A DNA stretch of 64,000 bases from Leptasterias polaris. Taxonomy: Eukaryota > Echinodermata > Asteroidea > Forcipulatida > Asteriidae. Positions 34,827 through 46,670 of the stretch are shown in pieces; position 1 is the first letter of the stretch; every line of letters starts with the position of its first letter. A program made the position numbers and the translations under genes. The stretch is taken from the NCBI GenBank assembly GCA_037783415.1, contig JAZGTN010000097.1, positions 1,178,001-1,242,000 on the forward strand. Reading direction: 5' to 3'. Below the pieces are notes generated by a model. That model searched no databases and was not told where the DNA came from. It saw only the letters and a list, made by a program, of their open reading frames with translations.

Positions 34827-34970
34827 GGTCGATTTCACAAAGCACTAAGATTCATCTTAAGATGAGTTGACAGTATTACCATAGTGATTTGTATTGTGAC
34901 ATCACTCTTTGCTAAGCAACTGCGATAGATTTGCAGTTACGATCAATCTTAACTCTTTGTGAAATCTAGC
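34827..34970. mobile_element. MITE with GATTTCACAAAG termini
   Basis: GGTCGATTTCACAAAG and CTTTGTGAAATCTAGC are inverted repeats, and CTAGG stands at each edge as a possible target duplication. The interior is also partly palindromic (CTTAAGATGA; GATCAATCTTAAC). Confidence 0.7.
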
Positions 34971-35324
34971 CTAGGACTAACAAACATTGAGAACGATATT
35001 TGTCATGCTATGTGATTGGAGAGGTAAACGATGTTTAAGTGCAAACCCTTCGAACACACTAAAACCCAAGCCCTCCAAAATACTTCTATATCATCTTTGC
35101 CTAAATGATCATGATATTGAAGGACTGAGGGTTGTAGGTCCAAATGGGTGGAGTGACTCTATATTGGAAATCAGGATATTGGAGGATTAAGGTTTACTGT
35201 AGGCAAGTGGGCCTTGGAAGTAGGCTTAGGGCTGTTTTAATCAACGTGTATTAGTTGGTAATAAATATTAATCATACGGCAACGCGTGACGCCCAAGTGC
35301 TGTTTTAAGCACGCAGCCGACATC

Positions 35325-35632
35325 AGTAATTGCCGAAGAGTCAAGACCAGTATAGGCCGATCCGCACTTTATGTGAAAAAACAAACCTGAGAAATGTTAA
35401 GCTCCATCGGTTATTGAAGTCACGATAAAATAGTGGAAACCCCTTATCAATGTTTTCAGACATCAGATTTTGGACTCGCGATATCAAAACTAATTGTTTT
35501 GCCCATTTTTCAAAAACTACATAGCATTTAAGTCAAACAATATTTCAAGGAAAGTTTCCACCACGGCCATATTTAAAACCATGTAAAATGTAAATCTGTG
35601 AACTATTGCCGATGTTATGAACATATAGTTTA
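35325..35632 (+). mobile_element. B-family MITE, partial
   Basis: Internal motifs of the family in order (GTCAAGACCAGTAT, AAACAAACCTGAGAAATG, TTTTCAGACATCAGATTTTGG, TTCAAGGAAAGTTTCCACC), but both TTAA ends are lost. Directly upstream of a complete copy. Confidence 0.65.
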
Positions 35633-35691
35633 CATGAGTTCGTAGTGAAAACTATACTCTTGACAGACATTAGGCAACTGTTTAAAGGCAG

Positions 35692-36032
35692 TGTATACTT
35701 TTGGTAAATGTCAAAGACCAGTATCCTCACTTGGTGTATCCCAACATATACATGAAACAACAAACTTGTGAAATTTTAAGCTCAATTGGTCATTGCAATC
35801 ACCTGAAAAAGTGGGGGAAAACCTTAAGTGTTTTCACTGTTTTCAAACATCGAGTTTTTGACTCATGAGATCAAAACTAATTGTTTTACTAATCTCTCAA
35901 AAACTATATAGCATTTAAAGCAAAAATATTTCAAAGGGAGTTTCCCACGATGACCATCTTACCATGTAAGTTATGTGTGAATCTGTGAACATTTATATTT
36001 TTACTCTTACCAATGTTACAAACACCCTTTAA
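35692..36032 (+). mobile_element. B-family TTAA MITE
   Basis: Starts TTTAAAGGCAGTGTATACTTTTGG and ends CCAATGTTACAAACACCCTTTAA with TTAA edges. The left end is of the A type (GGCAGTG) and the right end of the B type (GGGTGTTTG), so this copy looks like a hybrid of the two families. Confidence 0.75.
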
Positions 36033-36109
36033 ATGTATTATTTGGTTTTACCAATACATCGATGTGTGTAAAGAACTGTATACTTTTCCTGAATCTTGTG
36101 AAGAAAACA

Positions 36110-36190
36110 AATCCGCAGGCATCTTAGTCTGGTGAGATTTTAACCCATAACCTTTGCCATTTCAAGGGCAAATTGCCTGAAGGGCTATCG
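36110..36190 (-). mobile_element. tRNA-like SINE head fragment
   Basis: On the minus strand it reads TTTGCCCTTGAAATGGCAAAGG and GTTATGGGTTAAAATCTCACC, a decayed form of the head at 7372-7495. Confidence 0.4.
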
Positions 36191-36494
36191 AGTCCCATAT
36201 TTTAACAGAGGATACTGCAACAATTTTAGTAGATGTTGAATTTGCATTGGTGAAAAATAGGCCTAATGTTGGAATGTTTGTCACGTTTAAACATGAGATT
36301 TAATGGTACCAGTATATTGTAATTTAACCCCCACCCCCTCCCTGCCAGTGTCCCTTGCACACGAGAAATATCAGTGACAATCGCAACAAAAGTCAGCCTC
36401 AACTTTGCTTGATTGTACCTCCAAGATATTGTTGTTGTGTTCAGACTGACGCAGGTAAAAAAGAGACACCGGAAACCTGCAGTTAATATTGGGC

Positions 36495-36508
36495 GGGGGG
36501 GGGGGGGG
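36495..36508. repeat. poly(G) tract
   Basis: G14. Confidence 0.9.
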
Positions 36509-38857
36509 CAATTGGACACTTGATTCCTATTCGGACACATTATTGAATGTTTGAAAACATTATTGTTTTGAAATAAATGTTTTCCAGCCTACCGCACCTT
36601 TATGTCACGCTGATTAATCGTACATCAAACCGTTTATGATGACGTAATCTTTAGATTGCCTGTAATGAAACAGTCTGGTCCCTTATCGATTGTCAGTGAC
36701 GTCATTGCAGTGATTATACGTAGGAATAACCAAGAGTGGTTGCAGTGTGCTTTTTAAAGAGCTATACCGGATGTGCCTAAAGCCGTAAGCTGACGTAACG
36801 GTCACCAAAACAACTTTTATTGATTAGAAATGTCATATTTAAAATTATAAGAAAGCGAAAACAACACTTAAATTCCATACTGCCTTTTTGCCATGTCGTA
36901 TAATCCTAGTCTTCCGTTGCACAAACCAAACTCCGAATCAAAACAAACAGACCTATACTCTCCACAGAAATTTGTTTTCTCCAGAAAATAAAATCCTCCC
37001 TGTATTTTAAAATGTATTTTGGGCTCAATATTACCCATATGCTCAACATTGCCTTTGTAAGCCTTGCCCTTGCGTAAAATGTGTTGAGGTGTCCGGGCAG
37101 CAAGCAGAACTTCTGCTGTACTTTTTGTGTGTGACATGTGTATTCAAACGGGAAAAAACCACATGTATTGTTACTGTGCAACTGAACGTTTGGAGAGAAA
37201 AAAATGAGTCTCTGTTTGAGTTGCAACGAATCTTGCTCAAATGATCCAATGTAGGCTAAATTTCAGAACTGTCCCTCCAATTGCTGGGGGTGAGAGCTCC
37301 AAGTTGTGACTATGAATGACATTTATGATTGGCAATATCAATTCTCCAATTGATCCTGGAAGCTTATTGTGTCCTTGCACTTTTACAAGACCGCGAGTCT
37401 TTTTTCATTCTTTCTTTCCAATTCTCTGACGAATTGATACCTGCGCTTTAGACTGCACGTGATTGGAATCGTTCAACTGATAAGTTATATGTTTGTATGC
37501 TGTTCAAAGCGAAAGATCATGAATTTTTTGGGGGGGAAAAATTTCGTTTCCATCCTCTTGTTTTCAATGGTGAAAAGGGGGAAAGGTTTGATTGGTTCTC
37601 GTAGATTAAGACACATCTCAAATTTGAAGATAACATAGTTTTGTTTACAACACACTAATTGTATTATTCATTTAATTGAAGATCTTAAATATATTGGCGT
37701 CTTAGGTTTATTTTAATGTAAAGTTTTGCAGTGCATGTGAAATTTAAATTATTATTGGTTTAACGGTTGTTTTGTGCGCACATACTTTGTACATTCCTGC
37801 AGATTTCCCTCCCAGCATGGTGTTAAACAGCAGCGAATCTCAGTGAATGTTATAAATAAACAATGATGTTGCCATCTCAAAAAACAATCTGAAATAATAT
37901 GATGTAGTTAGCAGAAGATATTAAGGGATTCAAAAATGAAACTCAGAACCTTGCGAAGATTGTGTTCAGTACTTTGCTGGAGCAGACGCTCAATACTTTC
38001 ATGTGGGAAAACGCAAATTATGCAACCACATTTTTGTCATCTCTTTTTCGAGCAGCCGACATAAAACTTCAATCTGTCAAACCAACGTTTCTTTAAAACC
38101 TTCAAGTCTCTTTTAAAGTGCGCCTCTCGATTTAGTTTTTCTACCCAAGTGTGTGTGTTTTCTTCATTAAATTTTCACCATGTGTTCCATTCTAGGAAAA
38201 CGGTCTGTATAAAAAGTTATCAATCATTTCCTCGGTAATATATACCAAAGGAAATAATCTGTACATTTCTAGGGAACAAGAAACATGTCGGTGGATCTCA
38301 TTATAAACCCCGTGTCCAAGCATCTGTATTAATAACGTCAAATCAAAGGGAATACGTATCTTTGAGAGAAAAATTCCCCTGAATCGTGAGGCGATTGTTT
38401 TTCCTCTAAGCCGCTTGAATTGGATTATGTTTTTTCCTGCGTGGTAAATGCGGATGCTGGCACATTATTAATTCACATTGGTTCGGTCCGCTGTGCAAAT
38501 TTTCCGCTGGCTCGCCCGCATGCGTGCACTGCCTGCTGCCTTGTCATCGATTTCGGTAACATTTGATTTTCCGGATACCGGTTTACGCAAAGAATCAGAT
38601 TCAAGCATAGATAAAATATTGCAGCGAGGATTTACAGTTTGGTGGATTTGGGGCTGCAGTTTTATTTGTTCATTCGTTGAAGACCGGTAGTGATCCAATC
38701 CCATTCCGAGGATTAAAATTTCAATTTATTGCATCAGAATGAAGCACTGAAGGTGATCCCAATTTGATATCATTTCAGTTCAGTGATAACTAACGCCAGC
38801 TCACCTAAAATATTGTGATTGTGTATGTTGTCAATGAATGGCATCGAAGCTATGCAG

Positions 38858-38875
38858 CCCCCCCCCCCCCCCCCC
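38858..38875. repeat. poly(C) tract
   Basis: C18. Confidence 0.9.
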
Positions 38876-39168
38876 AACACACACTTAACAATCCGTTGAG
38901 TAAATTATCAGGAGTACGTAAAACAGTTTGATGTTGATGTCACAGTCAATCGAATTTCAATTCGGTTAAAGTATAAACTCCCACAACTTTAACGTCACCC
39001 GCCGTACTCCAACCCGTACGTCTTGTTAAAGTGCCCTTTAGTCTTGTGATAAAGAAATTCATTTGCAGCCTGTTTAAACCCCATCCGGTATAGGGAGGAA
39101 GTGATGTATTTGCACTCGGATACGGATGACGCTGCTTGAGAAAAAAGAGAAGGTCTGTATCAATATTC

Positions 39169-39288
39169 GGCCCCTTTCTAAACCACGGTTTCGGCCTGTT
39201 TGAAGCTCCGTGCCGAAAGCGCACAATTTCAAATTAACTGACGGAGCCTAAGCCCAAGCCCAAGCCGAGCCGTAGATTCGAAAAGGGT
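39169..39288. mobile_element. D-family palindromic MITE
   Basis: GGCCCCTTTCTAAACCACGG and CCGTAGATTCGAAAAGGGT are inverted ends; the interior has GAAGCTCCGTGCCGAAAGCGC and GACGGAGCCTAAGCCCAAGCC. Related copies: 57731-57890, 60883-61010, 62104-62454. Confidence 0.65.
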
Positions 39289-40540
39289 ACACCGGTCAGA
39301 TCACAGAGCTGAGTGACCGCCTGTCCCAAATCAATTTTGAAGTTACACCAGTTATGCAGCACTTTAATCCAATTAATCAACGACCGTTTGTTGATCGATG
39401 TGATTTGCAAGCCTGAAATTATTTAATCGCGTCTGCTCCGCTCTGTCCTCATTGCCGAATGATTTCTTTTCACAAAAAAGGCATGAAACATATTGAATCC
39501 ATAATTACATCTTAGGCACGGATAGAAATTGGCATTGAGACTATTAAAAAAAACACACATTTCAGCGGTATCCACTCTTTTGTTTGAAAAATATACCATC
39601 ACACCAAGGAAACCTTTTTTCGTATGCTATTAATTAGCACAAATATACAGATTAGGCCTAATGAACGCATGGTAAAAATACAAATTAAGAGCAGAAATTT
39701 GCATTTTGTTTTAAACCCAGATAGGCCTATCACAATGTAGTATAATTTCGTGAAAGGTCATTTGCGAAACAAAGCAATTTAATCCCAAACTTTGACCAGT
39801 GTTGAGTTACAAGCCAGAAAACACACTGGTTGGGTGAGAGGGTCAAGTCCGTGCACCGAGGGATCATAGCAGTGCCACGTGCCTCCTGTCAGTTTTCATG
39901 CGCGACGACACCTCCCAATGGTGCACTGTCAGTGAAGAATGTTATCCCATCAGTGTGCGCTGAGGGAAAACCATGTCCTAAGCTCCATAGGCCTACTCTC
40001 TCTACAGAATGTGTTGAGTTAATGTCGTCTTGCATTGTGTTCATACATTTTAGAATTGTAAAACGCGTACCGCCAGTGTGATAGCTTTTGATTTCCCATT
40101 GTGAGTGCGGGACGCCCAGATACCAGACACTCACACAATGATTTTCAGATGGCTTTTCAGTTATCTTTGGTTTCTTGGCATTGACGTTGCACCTGAAAAC
40201 GTGTGCGGGCACTAATTGAAAAAGGGTATAATCGTCAAGTCCATTTGCCCTTTTGGGTGAAATCGGGATAAGCCAAAGCAATATGAGTGATAAATATTTC
40301 TCCAATTGTCTTCAGAAAGATTGCCGCCTAAGTGTGATCAATTTGTCATGATGTGTATTTAACCTTTGCCTTATTTTGAGTTGATACATCGAATCGAAAG
40401 TAATCAAACAAAAAGAACGTTATTGTGAACATAACCCATATCTCCTGTTAGGATCTGTAGCCACAATATTGGTATATCCAGTATTAAGTTACAAAAACGT
40501 ATGTCAGATGAACAATTTTTACCACAACACCTGCAATATA

Positions 40541-43500
40541 TAATAATAATAATAATAATATTTAAAATTTATATTGCGCCCCTTACATACAAAATGATCA
40601 AAGGCGCAGAACACATGTTAAAAAGCACATAATGGAAGAAAAGGACAAAGAAAAAAGACTGGTCACCAGGCCAGCGCCCAAACAAAAGTATGGGGATACG
40701 TCTGTCCCGCCAACAGAGAACTAATAGTACTTATTACATAGGCCTATCCCTGCTGGCATCGGTAATGTTTTGACCTTTTCAGGAGACAGACGCCTTTAAC
40801 CCTATTTATGCTAAAAATCTAAACTAACTGACAAGGTGACCATAGAAGAAAGACACACTAAAAAGCGGCTTTAAAAAGATAGGTTTTTATATTACATTTA
40901 AAAGAGGTAAGTTTCTGTTCGCTACGTATATGAAACGGTAGCGCATTCCAAAGCTTAGGGGCTGCCACAGAAAAAGCCCTATCACCAAATGTAGTCAACA
41001 TTTTACCAGAAGGATAATCCAAGAAAATACCATTATTCCCTGACCTAAGTTGATATGAAGATACCTTCCGGATGGAAACAAGATCCTGTAAATACTTTGG
41101 AGAAAGACCATGAAGAGCTTTAAAGGTCAACAAAAGGATTTTAAAATTAATCCTGTACGAAACAGGCAACCAATGTAATTGACGAATTATAGGTGTAATG
41201 TGTTCAAACCGGTGTGTGTTAGTAACAATTCTGGCTGCAGCGTTTTGAACCCTTTGTAGTTTAGCTATCTGTGACTTTGGCAGACCATACAAAAGGCCAT
41301 TACAATAATCAAGACGACTAGTCACAAATGCATGAATTAGTTTTAAAAGAGAGTCTTGTGTTAGGAATTGACTAATGCGTTTGATGTTGTGAAGATGAAA
41401 AAAAGCTGCAGAGCAAGCTTTATTGATGTGGGTGTTCATTGTAAGTTCAGAATCAAACCATGACCCTAAATTACGAACACATGTTGTAGGAAAAACTTTA
41501 GCATCACCTATCATGATATTGGAAATATTAATTTTCTGCAACTGCTGCTTTGATCCGATGATCAAAAATTCACTCTTAGCATCATTAATTAGAAGCCGGT
41601 CATGCAACATCCATTGCCTGATGTCCCCAATGCAGTCTTCCATTATAGTTACAGCAGCTTGACAAAATTTATCGTCCGGTCTAAAAGATAAATACAGCTG
41701 AGTGTCATCCGCATAACAATGAACATCAGGCAGATGACGCTCAACGATGTCAAACAATTTAGAGGCATAGACAAGGAATAAAAATGGTCCTAAGCAGGAT
41801 CCCTGAGGCACACCACAGTTGATGTTAAACTTTTCTGATAAGGTACCCTGAATAGAAACACGTTGACTTCTATCCAACAAATAAGATGAAAACCAATCAA
41901 GGGCCTTGCCAGTGACTCCAAATTTAGACTGCAGACGTTTCAATAAAATGGCGTGATCAACAGTATCGAACGCTGCACTCAGGTCTAAAAGGATAAGCAG
42001 AATAACATGTTGGGAATTCATCCTCATCAATAAATCATTTTTAACCTTTATAAGAGCCGTCTCTGTACTGTGATGCTTCCGATAAGATGATTGGAAAACC
42101 GGAAACATAGAATGTTTTGACATGTGACAATAAAGTTGGTCACAAACGGCCCTCTCAGTTAATTTAGAAATAAATTGTAAGTTACTGATTGGTCGGTAGT
42201 TTTCTAATTTCATATCGAGATTGGGTTTTTTAAGTAAAGGGCATATTAAAGCTTCTTTCCAGTCAGTAGGAAATGTACCAGATACTAATGATGAATTTAT
42301 AATGTTGGTAAGTACTGGAAGCAAAACATCCAGGCACTCACCCACAAGGTTAGTAGGCATGGGATCCAGAGCGCATGATCCCTTAGAAGAATTGACAACA
42401 AGCTGTTTTACCTGTGACTCGGTTAATGGTATAAAACTATCAAACAGGATTTTACTGGACATTGTTTCAGATGTAAAAGATAACGTTCTGTCAACAGAGG
42501 TTGAAACTTCCAAGTCATCAAGTTTAGCATGAATATTAGATATTTTCTGTACAAAAAAGCTACCCATATCATTAGCAAGAGTCATTTTATCTTTAAAAGG
42601 TGGATATAGGACGTCATCACTATGCCCAAGCAGCTTTTTAGATGCTCTAAATAATTTCCTCTGGTCGGAACTATTACTTTCGATAAAGTCTTTGTAGAAA
42701 TTGCAACGAGCTTTATTAAGAAGAAAGGTTACCTTATTTCTTATAAGCTTATATGCTGAAAGATCAGAGGCCATGCTTGTTCGTCGCCACTTCTTTTCAG
42801 CACGTCTCCTCATCCTCAAGGCAGAGTTGATTTCTTGATTAAACCAAGGTAGACGGGGCCTAGCAGTGACCATCTTGGACTTTAATGGGGCATGTGTGTT
42901 AAAGGTACCAGCTAGTGTAGTATTATAGCATTTCGTAAGCTCCTCAAGACCTTGAGGAGTGTCACTGCACAGCCTAGAAGAGACTAAGTCACTTTTCAAG
43001 CAATTAATATCAATGGATTTAATATCCCTATAAACAATCTGTTTAGCAGGAAAAGAAGACTTGCTTTGTTGCAAATTGCAAATAACAGAAAAATGATCAG
43101 AAAAAAGGTGGTGAGGTGTTGGGAGGCCGTTAAGAACCATGTCCGATTTCCGGGTAATAACAAGATCTAGTGTGTGACCCATCTCATGCGTAGGTTTGTT
43201 AACATGTTGCTGGAGACCCATGGATTCAAGAAGTGTTAAAAAACGTAAAGTGTTTGGATCGTCAGAAATGTCAACATGGATATTAAAATCTCCAGTTATT
43301 AAAACTGGTTCAGAAGATAAAATAATGGATTCTAAATAATCGGCAAAATCAGTGATAAACCGATTAACTGTATAAGGATGGCTAACTGAGTAAGGTGGCC
43401 TGTAAATGATTACAAGTCGTAATTTAAACATATACATGTTTTTAAAGACTATAGGCGAAGCTATCTTTTGTTGCTTCGTTCATGTGCTTGATACAATTTT
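40541..43500 (-). mobile_element. CR1/L2-type LINE, 5'-truncated
   Basis: The ORF at 40858-43437 is followed on the minus strand by about 300 bp of 3' UTR ending in GCGCAATATAAAT and an ATT tail (40541-40560), the same 3' layout as the fragment at 20623-20885. The sequence upstream of the ORF stays open for a few codons and then meets TGA, and no N-terminal endonuclease half is visible, so the element is truncated near 43450-43500. It lies antisense in the exchanger's intron 1. Confidence 0.9.
40858..43437 (-). CDS. LINE endonuclease (C-terminal half) and reverse transcriptase
   Basis: 859 residues without a stop. The first 120 are the second half of an APE-type endonuclease: IYRPPYS at 11-17, GDFNIH at 49-54, and SDH at 113-115. 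The reverse transcriptase follows: NYRPISNL (413-420), LLDLSAAFDTVDH (483-495), GVPQGSCLGP (542-551), and the catalytic YADD (575-578). The C-terminus ends with GDRAFSVAAPKLWNALP and an SFKCNIKTYLF tail, typical of CR1/L2-group LINEs. In an intact element the protein nicks chromosomal DNA and copies the LINE RNA onto it. The catalytic residues of the polymerase are all present, so the copy is young, but the endonuclease lacks its N-terminal metal-binding half. The ATG at 43437 is simply the first in the remaining frame. Confidence 0.92.
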   Translation of the reverse strand: MYMFKLRLVIIYRPPYSVSHPYTVNRFITDFADYLESIILSSEPVLITGDFNIHVDISDDPNTLRFLTLLESMGLQQHVNKPTHEMGHTLDLVITRKSDMVLNGLPTPHHLFSDHFSVICNLQQSKSSFPAKQIVYRDIKSIDINCLKSDLVSSRLCSDTPQGLEELTKCYNTTLAGTFNTHAPLKSKMVTARPRLPWFNQEINSALRMRRRAEKKWRRTSMASDLSAYKLIRNKVTFLLNKARCNFYKDFIESNSSDQRKLFRASKKLLGHSDDVLYPPFKDKMTLANDMGSFFVQKISNIHAKLDDLEVSTSVDRTLSFTSETMSSKILFDSFIPLTESQVKQLVVNSSKGSCALDPMPTNLVGECLDVLLPVLTNIINSSLVSGTFPTDWKEALICPLLKKPNLDMKLENYRPISNLQFISKLTERAVCDQLYCHMSKHSMFPVFQSSYRKHHSTETALIKVKNDLLMRMNSQHVILLILLDLSAAFDTVDHAILLKRLQSKFGVTGKALDWFSSYLLDRSQRVSIQGTLSEKFNINCGVPQGSCLGPFLFLVYASKLFDIVERHLPDVHCYADDTQLYLSFRPDDKFCQAAVTIMEDCIGDIRQWMLHDRLLINDAKSEFLIIGSKQQLQKINISNIMIGDAKVFPTTCVRNLGSWFDSELTMNTHINKACSAAFFHLHNIKRISQFLTQDSLLKLIHAFVTSRLDYCNGLLYGLPKSQIAKLQRVQNAAARIVTNTHRFEHITPIIRQLHWLPVSYRINFKILLLTFKALHGLSPKYLQDLVSIRKVSSYQLRSGNNGIFLDYPSGKMLTTFGDRAFSVAAPKLWNALPFHIRSEQKLTSFKCNIKTYLFKAAF

Positions 43501-44703
43501 TTTTTAACGGATAATTAACAGTCACAACACCATACATAACCTCGGGCCTTCGCACCCTAACTCCAACCCGCGGTTCTAAACCTCATTAGTATATACTATA
43601 AAAGTATAAATAAGCCTAAGTGTTTCCCTTGGAAAAACAAATCTCGCAAACATGGCTCAGAGACGCAGCGTGTTTGAAATGACACTCGGCATGAGGCCAT
43701 TTTGAATTTACTCACTCTAATAATGTTCATAATCACGCGACATCTGAAGATACCAGACGAGAATAGATAATAACACAACACTCTCCTCGACTCGCCATAT
43801 ATAGACCATGCCTAGACGGAGTTAATGCTCCTACATTGATGCAGCATCTGTGGGGATTATTTTTAAAACCTGGACGGAAATTCTCATCAAGGATACTCTC
43901 CGTCATCTTGCAATCTTCCCTGATCCCGTACAGGCCTTCTGGGTTATAGATGTTCCATACGCGCAGGCTTAACACATTTTTATTTCTTCTTGAGACAAAT
44001 TAATTTGGTTCCAGCACGGATATTATGTGATTCCAGGGTAAGACTAAGTATAGGTGATTTGACAGGAGTTTCCGGGGAATGGATGAGACACTGGAGTGTT
44101 ATAATCGTCAGATAACTCACTTTCGTTTTCACTATTATTACAAAAACAACTTTAAAGTTGGCTTATCACCGGTTAAACATCACTGGGATGGGAAGTAAAA
44201 CTTACCTATAATGGGAATGAACGCACGGGATGTTTCTTTACTTTCAATATAATATTCGTTCGTTTCGTGGAAACCTTCAGGTTAATTTCGTTTTCTGTAT
44301 CTCAACTTTCTTATTGTTGGTTTACTTAGAATTTTAATTGTTACTATTTATATTATTTTATATTATTCTCTCCACAATATTCAATAAATTACACACTAAA
44401 ATGAAAAAAAATATAGAAAGAAATCGAAAAGTGAATGGAAAACACTAACGTTAAATAACTGTGGAGAAAGCTAGACTGAGGAGGAAAAATACAAATGTTT
44501 TCCTGTAATCAAAAGGTTCAGTCTGCCCCACCCCGAAAAAAAAGAAAGTTCATATAAGCATTCACAAATAAAGAACTTACAAACAAAAAAGTATTTTTAA
44601 AGTCTTATATAGTACTATGTAGCACGTTAACTGTTAGAACTGTACCGACGGATAATAAAAAAGCACAATACATTTTCGTCTTTAGAGAGTGGAAATTTAT
44701 GCT

Positions 44704-44925
44704 TTATAGCTTTAGGTTGATATCCAGGACTGTTAATATTGTATCACGGACGGTGTGACAGCGAGTGATAGCTTGTTCTTGCGGTATTCCAGATTTATCG
44801 CAAGGTCCGCGCATGGCTACCTTAAACGCTCCAAGCGTCCTTGTCTTCTCCAAGATCAAGCGATATGGCATAATTTGGATGCAAAGAAAACAGAAAAAGA
44901 AGATGTAGCGTGAAATTGCAACCAT
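44704..44925 (-). CDS. small antisense ORF with signal-peptide-like start, unknown
   Basis: 73 codons from an ATG in good context (ACAAGATGG) to TAA. Residues 5-19 are strongly hydrophobic (SRYIFFFCFLCIQIM), as in a signal peptide or membrane anchor. The rest holds two cysteines (RGPCDKSG, TRCHTV) and basic sites (EKTR, AMR). Upstream on the same strand (44926-45320) the sequence is less AT-rich, lacks repeats and looks like a 5' UTR. There is a weak possible donor (TTTAAG|GTAGCC), so it might be the first exon of a longer gene. I do not recognise the product, and chance is a real alternative. Confidence 0.25.
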   Translation of the reverse strand: MVAISRYIFFFCFLCIQIMPYRLILEKTRTLGAFKVAMRGPCDKSGIPQEQAITRCHTVRDTILTVLDINLKL

Positions 44926-45588
44926 CTTGTAATACAGGGAGAAGGAGTACGAAAAGAAAGAGGGTGATGATGAACGCGATGTAGTTGTTGGTGTTCGTTG
45001 TTTCGTGATGTGAATCAGTTATCGGTGATCGCCACTGGGGAGTGGGTAGTTTGTATCCAGCAATGCAGGGACCCGATCCTCTGCCCTGTAGATTAGGTCA
45101 ATCAAAGATATCGAGATGGCTTCTCTAGGGAGGGAGAGAGCTTGGCGATGAGCGGGGGAACAGATCTTCTCCATGGCTGCTTGAGAGCGCTGGCTGCTTG
45201 ACCTCTATACTCTCTTTAGTTGTTGTGGAAGAGAAATCTCCCCTTCTTATCTGTGTGTAGGGTGAGAGTCTTGGTAGATGTGTTGTGTCTGTATGATGGC
45301 AGATAAGCACTTCACCACTTTCTCGCTCTCTGTCAAAATAATGTCAACAAGATGAAGAACAATTTAAGGTTATATCTGTGTCGAGTATTTCCTGGTTAAC
45401 CGTTTTCATTTTTCAAACAAATAAGTTTCGCTTAAATATATTAGGAGGCTATTTTAGTTCTCATCCAATTCTCAACAAGGACCAAACTGATAATTTATAT
45501 AATATTGTCACTCATCTGTCTGTATAAAAGAATACAATGTCCTCACTCCTCGACATTCATCGAATGCTCTAGTGTCAATGGAAATATT
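44926..45588 (-). other. repeat-free, less AT-rich block upstream of the small ORF
   Basis: Contains CT/GA-rich stretches on the minus strand but no clear TATA box. Could be promoter and 5' UTR of 44704-44925 if that ORF is real. Confidence 0.25.
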
Positions 45589-45838
45589 ACACTCTAAAAA
45601 CTCCCAGGTCAGAATTGACCTGGTCCTGGGTCCCAGGGGGCTGACCCATTTCTTTCTGGGTCAGTGTGACCAGTAATCTGTTTCAAAATGACCCAGAAAT
45701 GGGTCGAACTGAAGTAGAATCCGAGCTAAAATCCCGGGTTTTTTTAAAAACCGGTTTCCGGGTCAGCTTGACTCAGAAATGGGTCAGGTACCTGGACCCA
45801 GAATCGCGGTCAATTCTGACCAGGTAGTTTCAGAGTGT
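45589..45838. mobile_element. C-family ACACTCTAAAAA MITE
   Basis: ACACTCTAAAAACTCCCAGG and ACCAGGTAGTTTCAGAGTGT are inverted ends, with GTCAGAATTGACC / GGTCAATTCTGAC just inside. The interior repeats TGACCCAGAAATGGGTC. Preceded by TT and followed by AA. A nested copy is at 8752-8970. Confidence 0.82.
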
Positions 45839-45858
45839 AAGTAAAGGTTCAGTTCAGT

Positions 45859-46210
45859 TTAAAGGGTGTGTACAACATTGGTAATTGCCAAAGACCTGTA
45901 TCCAAACTTGATGTGACCCAACATGTACATGAAATAACAAACCTGTGAAAGTTTAAGCTAAATCGGTCTTCGGAGTCATGAGAAAACAGTGGGGGAAAAC
46001 CTTATGTGTTTTAACTTCTTTTCAAACATCGGATTTTATCCTGCAGGATAAAGACTATTATTTTACTCATTTCCTAAAAACTATAGAATTTCAAGTAAAA
46101 CTATTTCAAGGGAAGTTTTCCACCATGACCATCTTTATACCATGTAAGTTATTTGCAAATCTGTGAACATTTATATTTTCATTCTTACCGATGTTGTACA
46201 CACCCTTTAA
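45859..46210 (+). mobile_element. B-family TTAA MITE
   Basis: TTTAAAGGGTGTGTACAACATTGG to CCGATGTTGTACACACCCTTTAA, TTAA at both edges. Central palindrome TTATCCTGCAGGATAAAG. Nearly the same as the inverted copy at 62531-62886. Confidence 0.88.
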
Positions 46211-46560
46211 ACGTAGTCACTCAATGATTCAAAAAGTACAGTGCGATCGATGCACGCACGTGCAGATGCTTTATTTTGCAAATGACACTGCTGTTGTTAT
46301 TAGTGTTTCAATGTTATTTGATGCAAAACAAAGTTTGCCATCAGGACCTCACGTAATGGACCATTAGTAGGAAGTGTCACTCCCCTGGGAACGATCACGC
46401 ATGTAAGGCCATTGTGTTCTGAGATTGGTGCGATGTTGACATCAAATGTTGACATTGAGTTCCACAAGCGTTGAATGTATTAATAAATCATAACGGTGGT
46501 CTATTTTTGGTAATGTCGTTTGCATTCCATTTATGTTAGAGTTATGGGTTTATGATCTTA

Positions 46561-46670
46561 TTTCTAGGTCCACGTTTGTATCAAATAGTAGTGGGATTAG
46601 TTCCCTATAAGCGATTTCTAGGTCCACGTTTGTATCAAATAGTAGTGGGATTAGTTCCCTATAAGCGATT
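46561..46670. repeat. 54-bp tandem duplication
   Basis: The unit starting TTTCTAGGTCCACG occurs at 46561 and again at 46615 with no difference that I can see over two full units. Confidence 0.92.

Noticed and set aside
43733..43975. 80-codon minus-strand open frame next to the LINE
   Set aside because: No motif or splice support and not part of the LINE protein.
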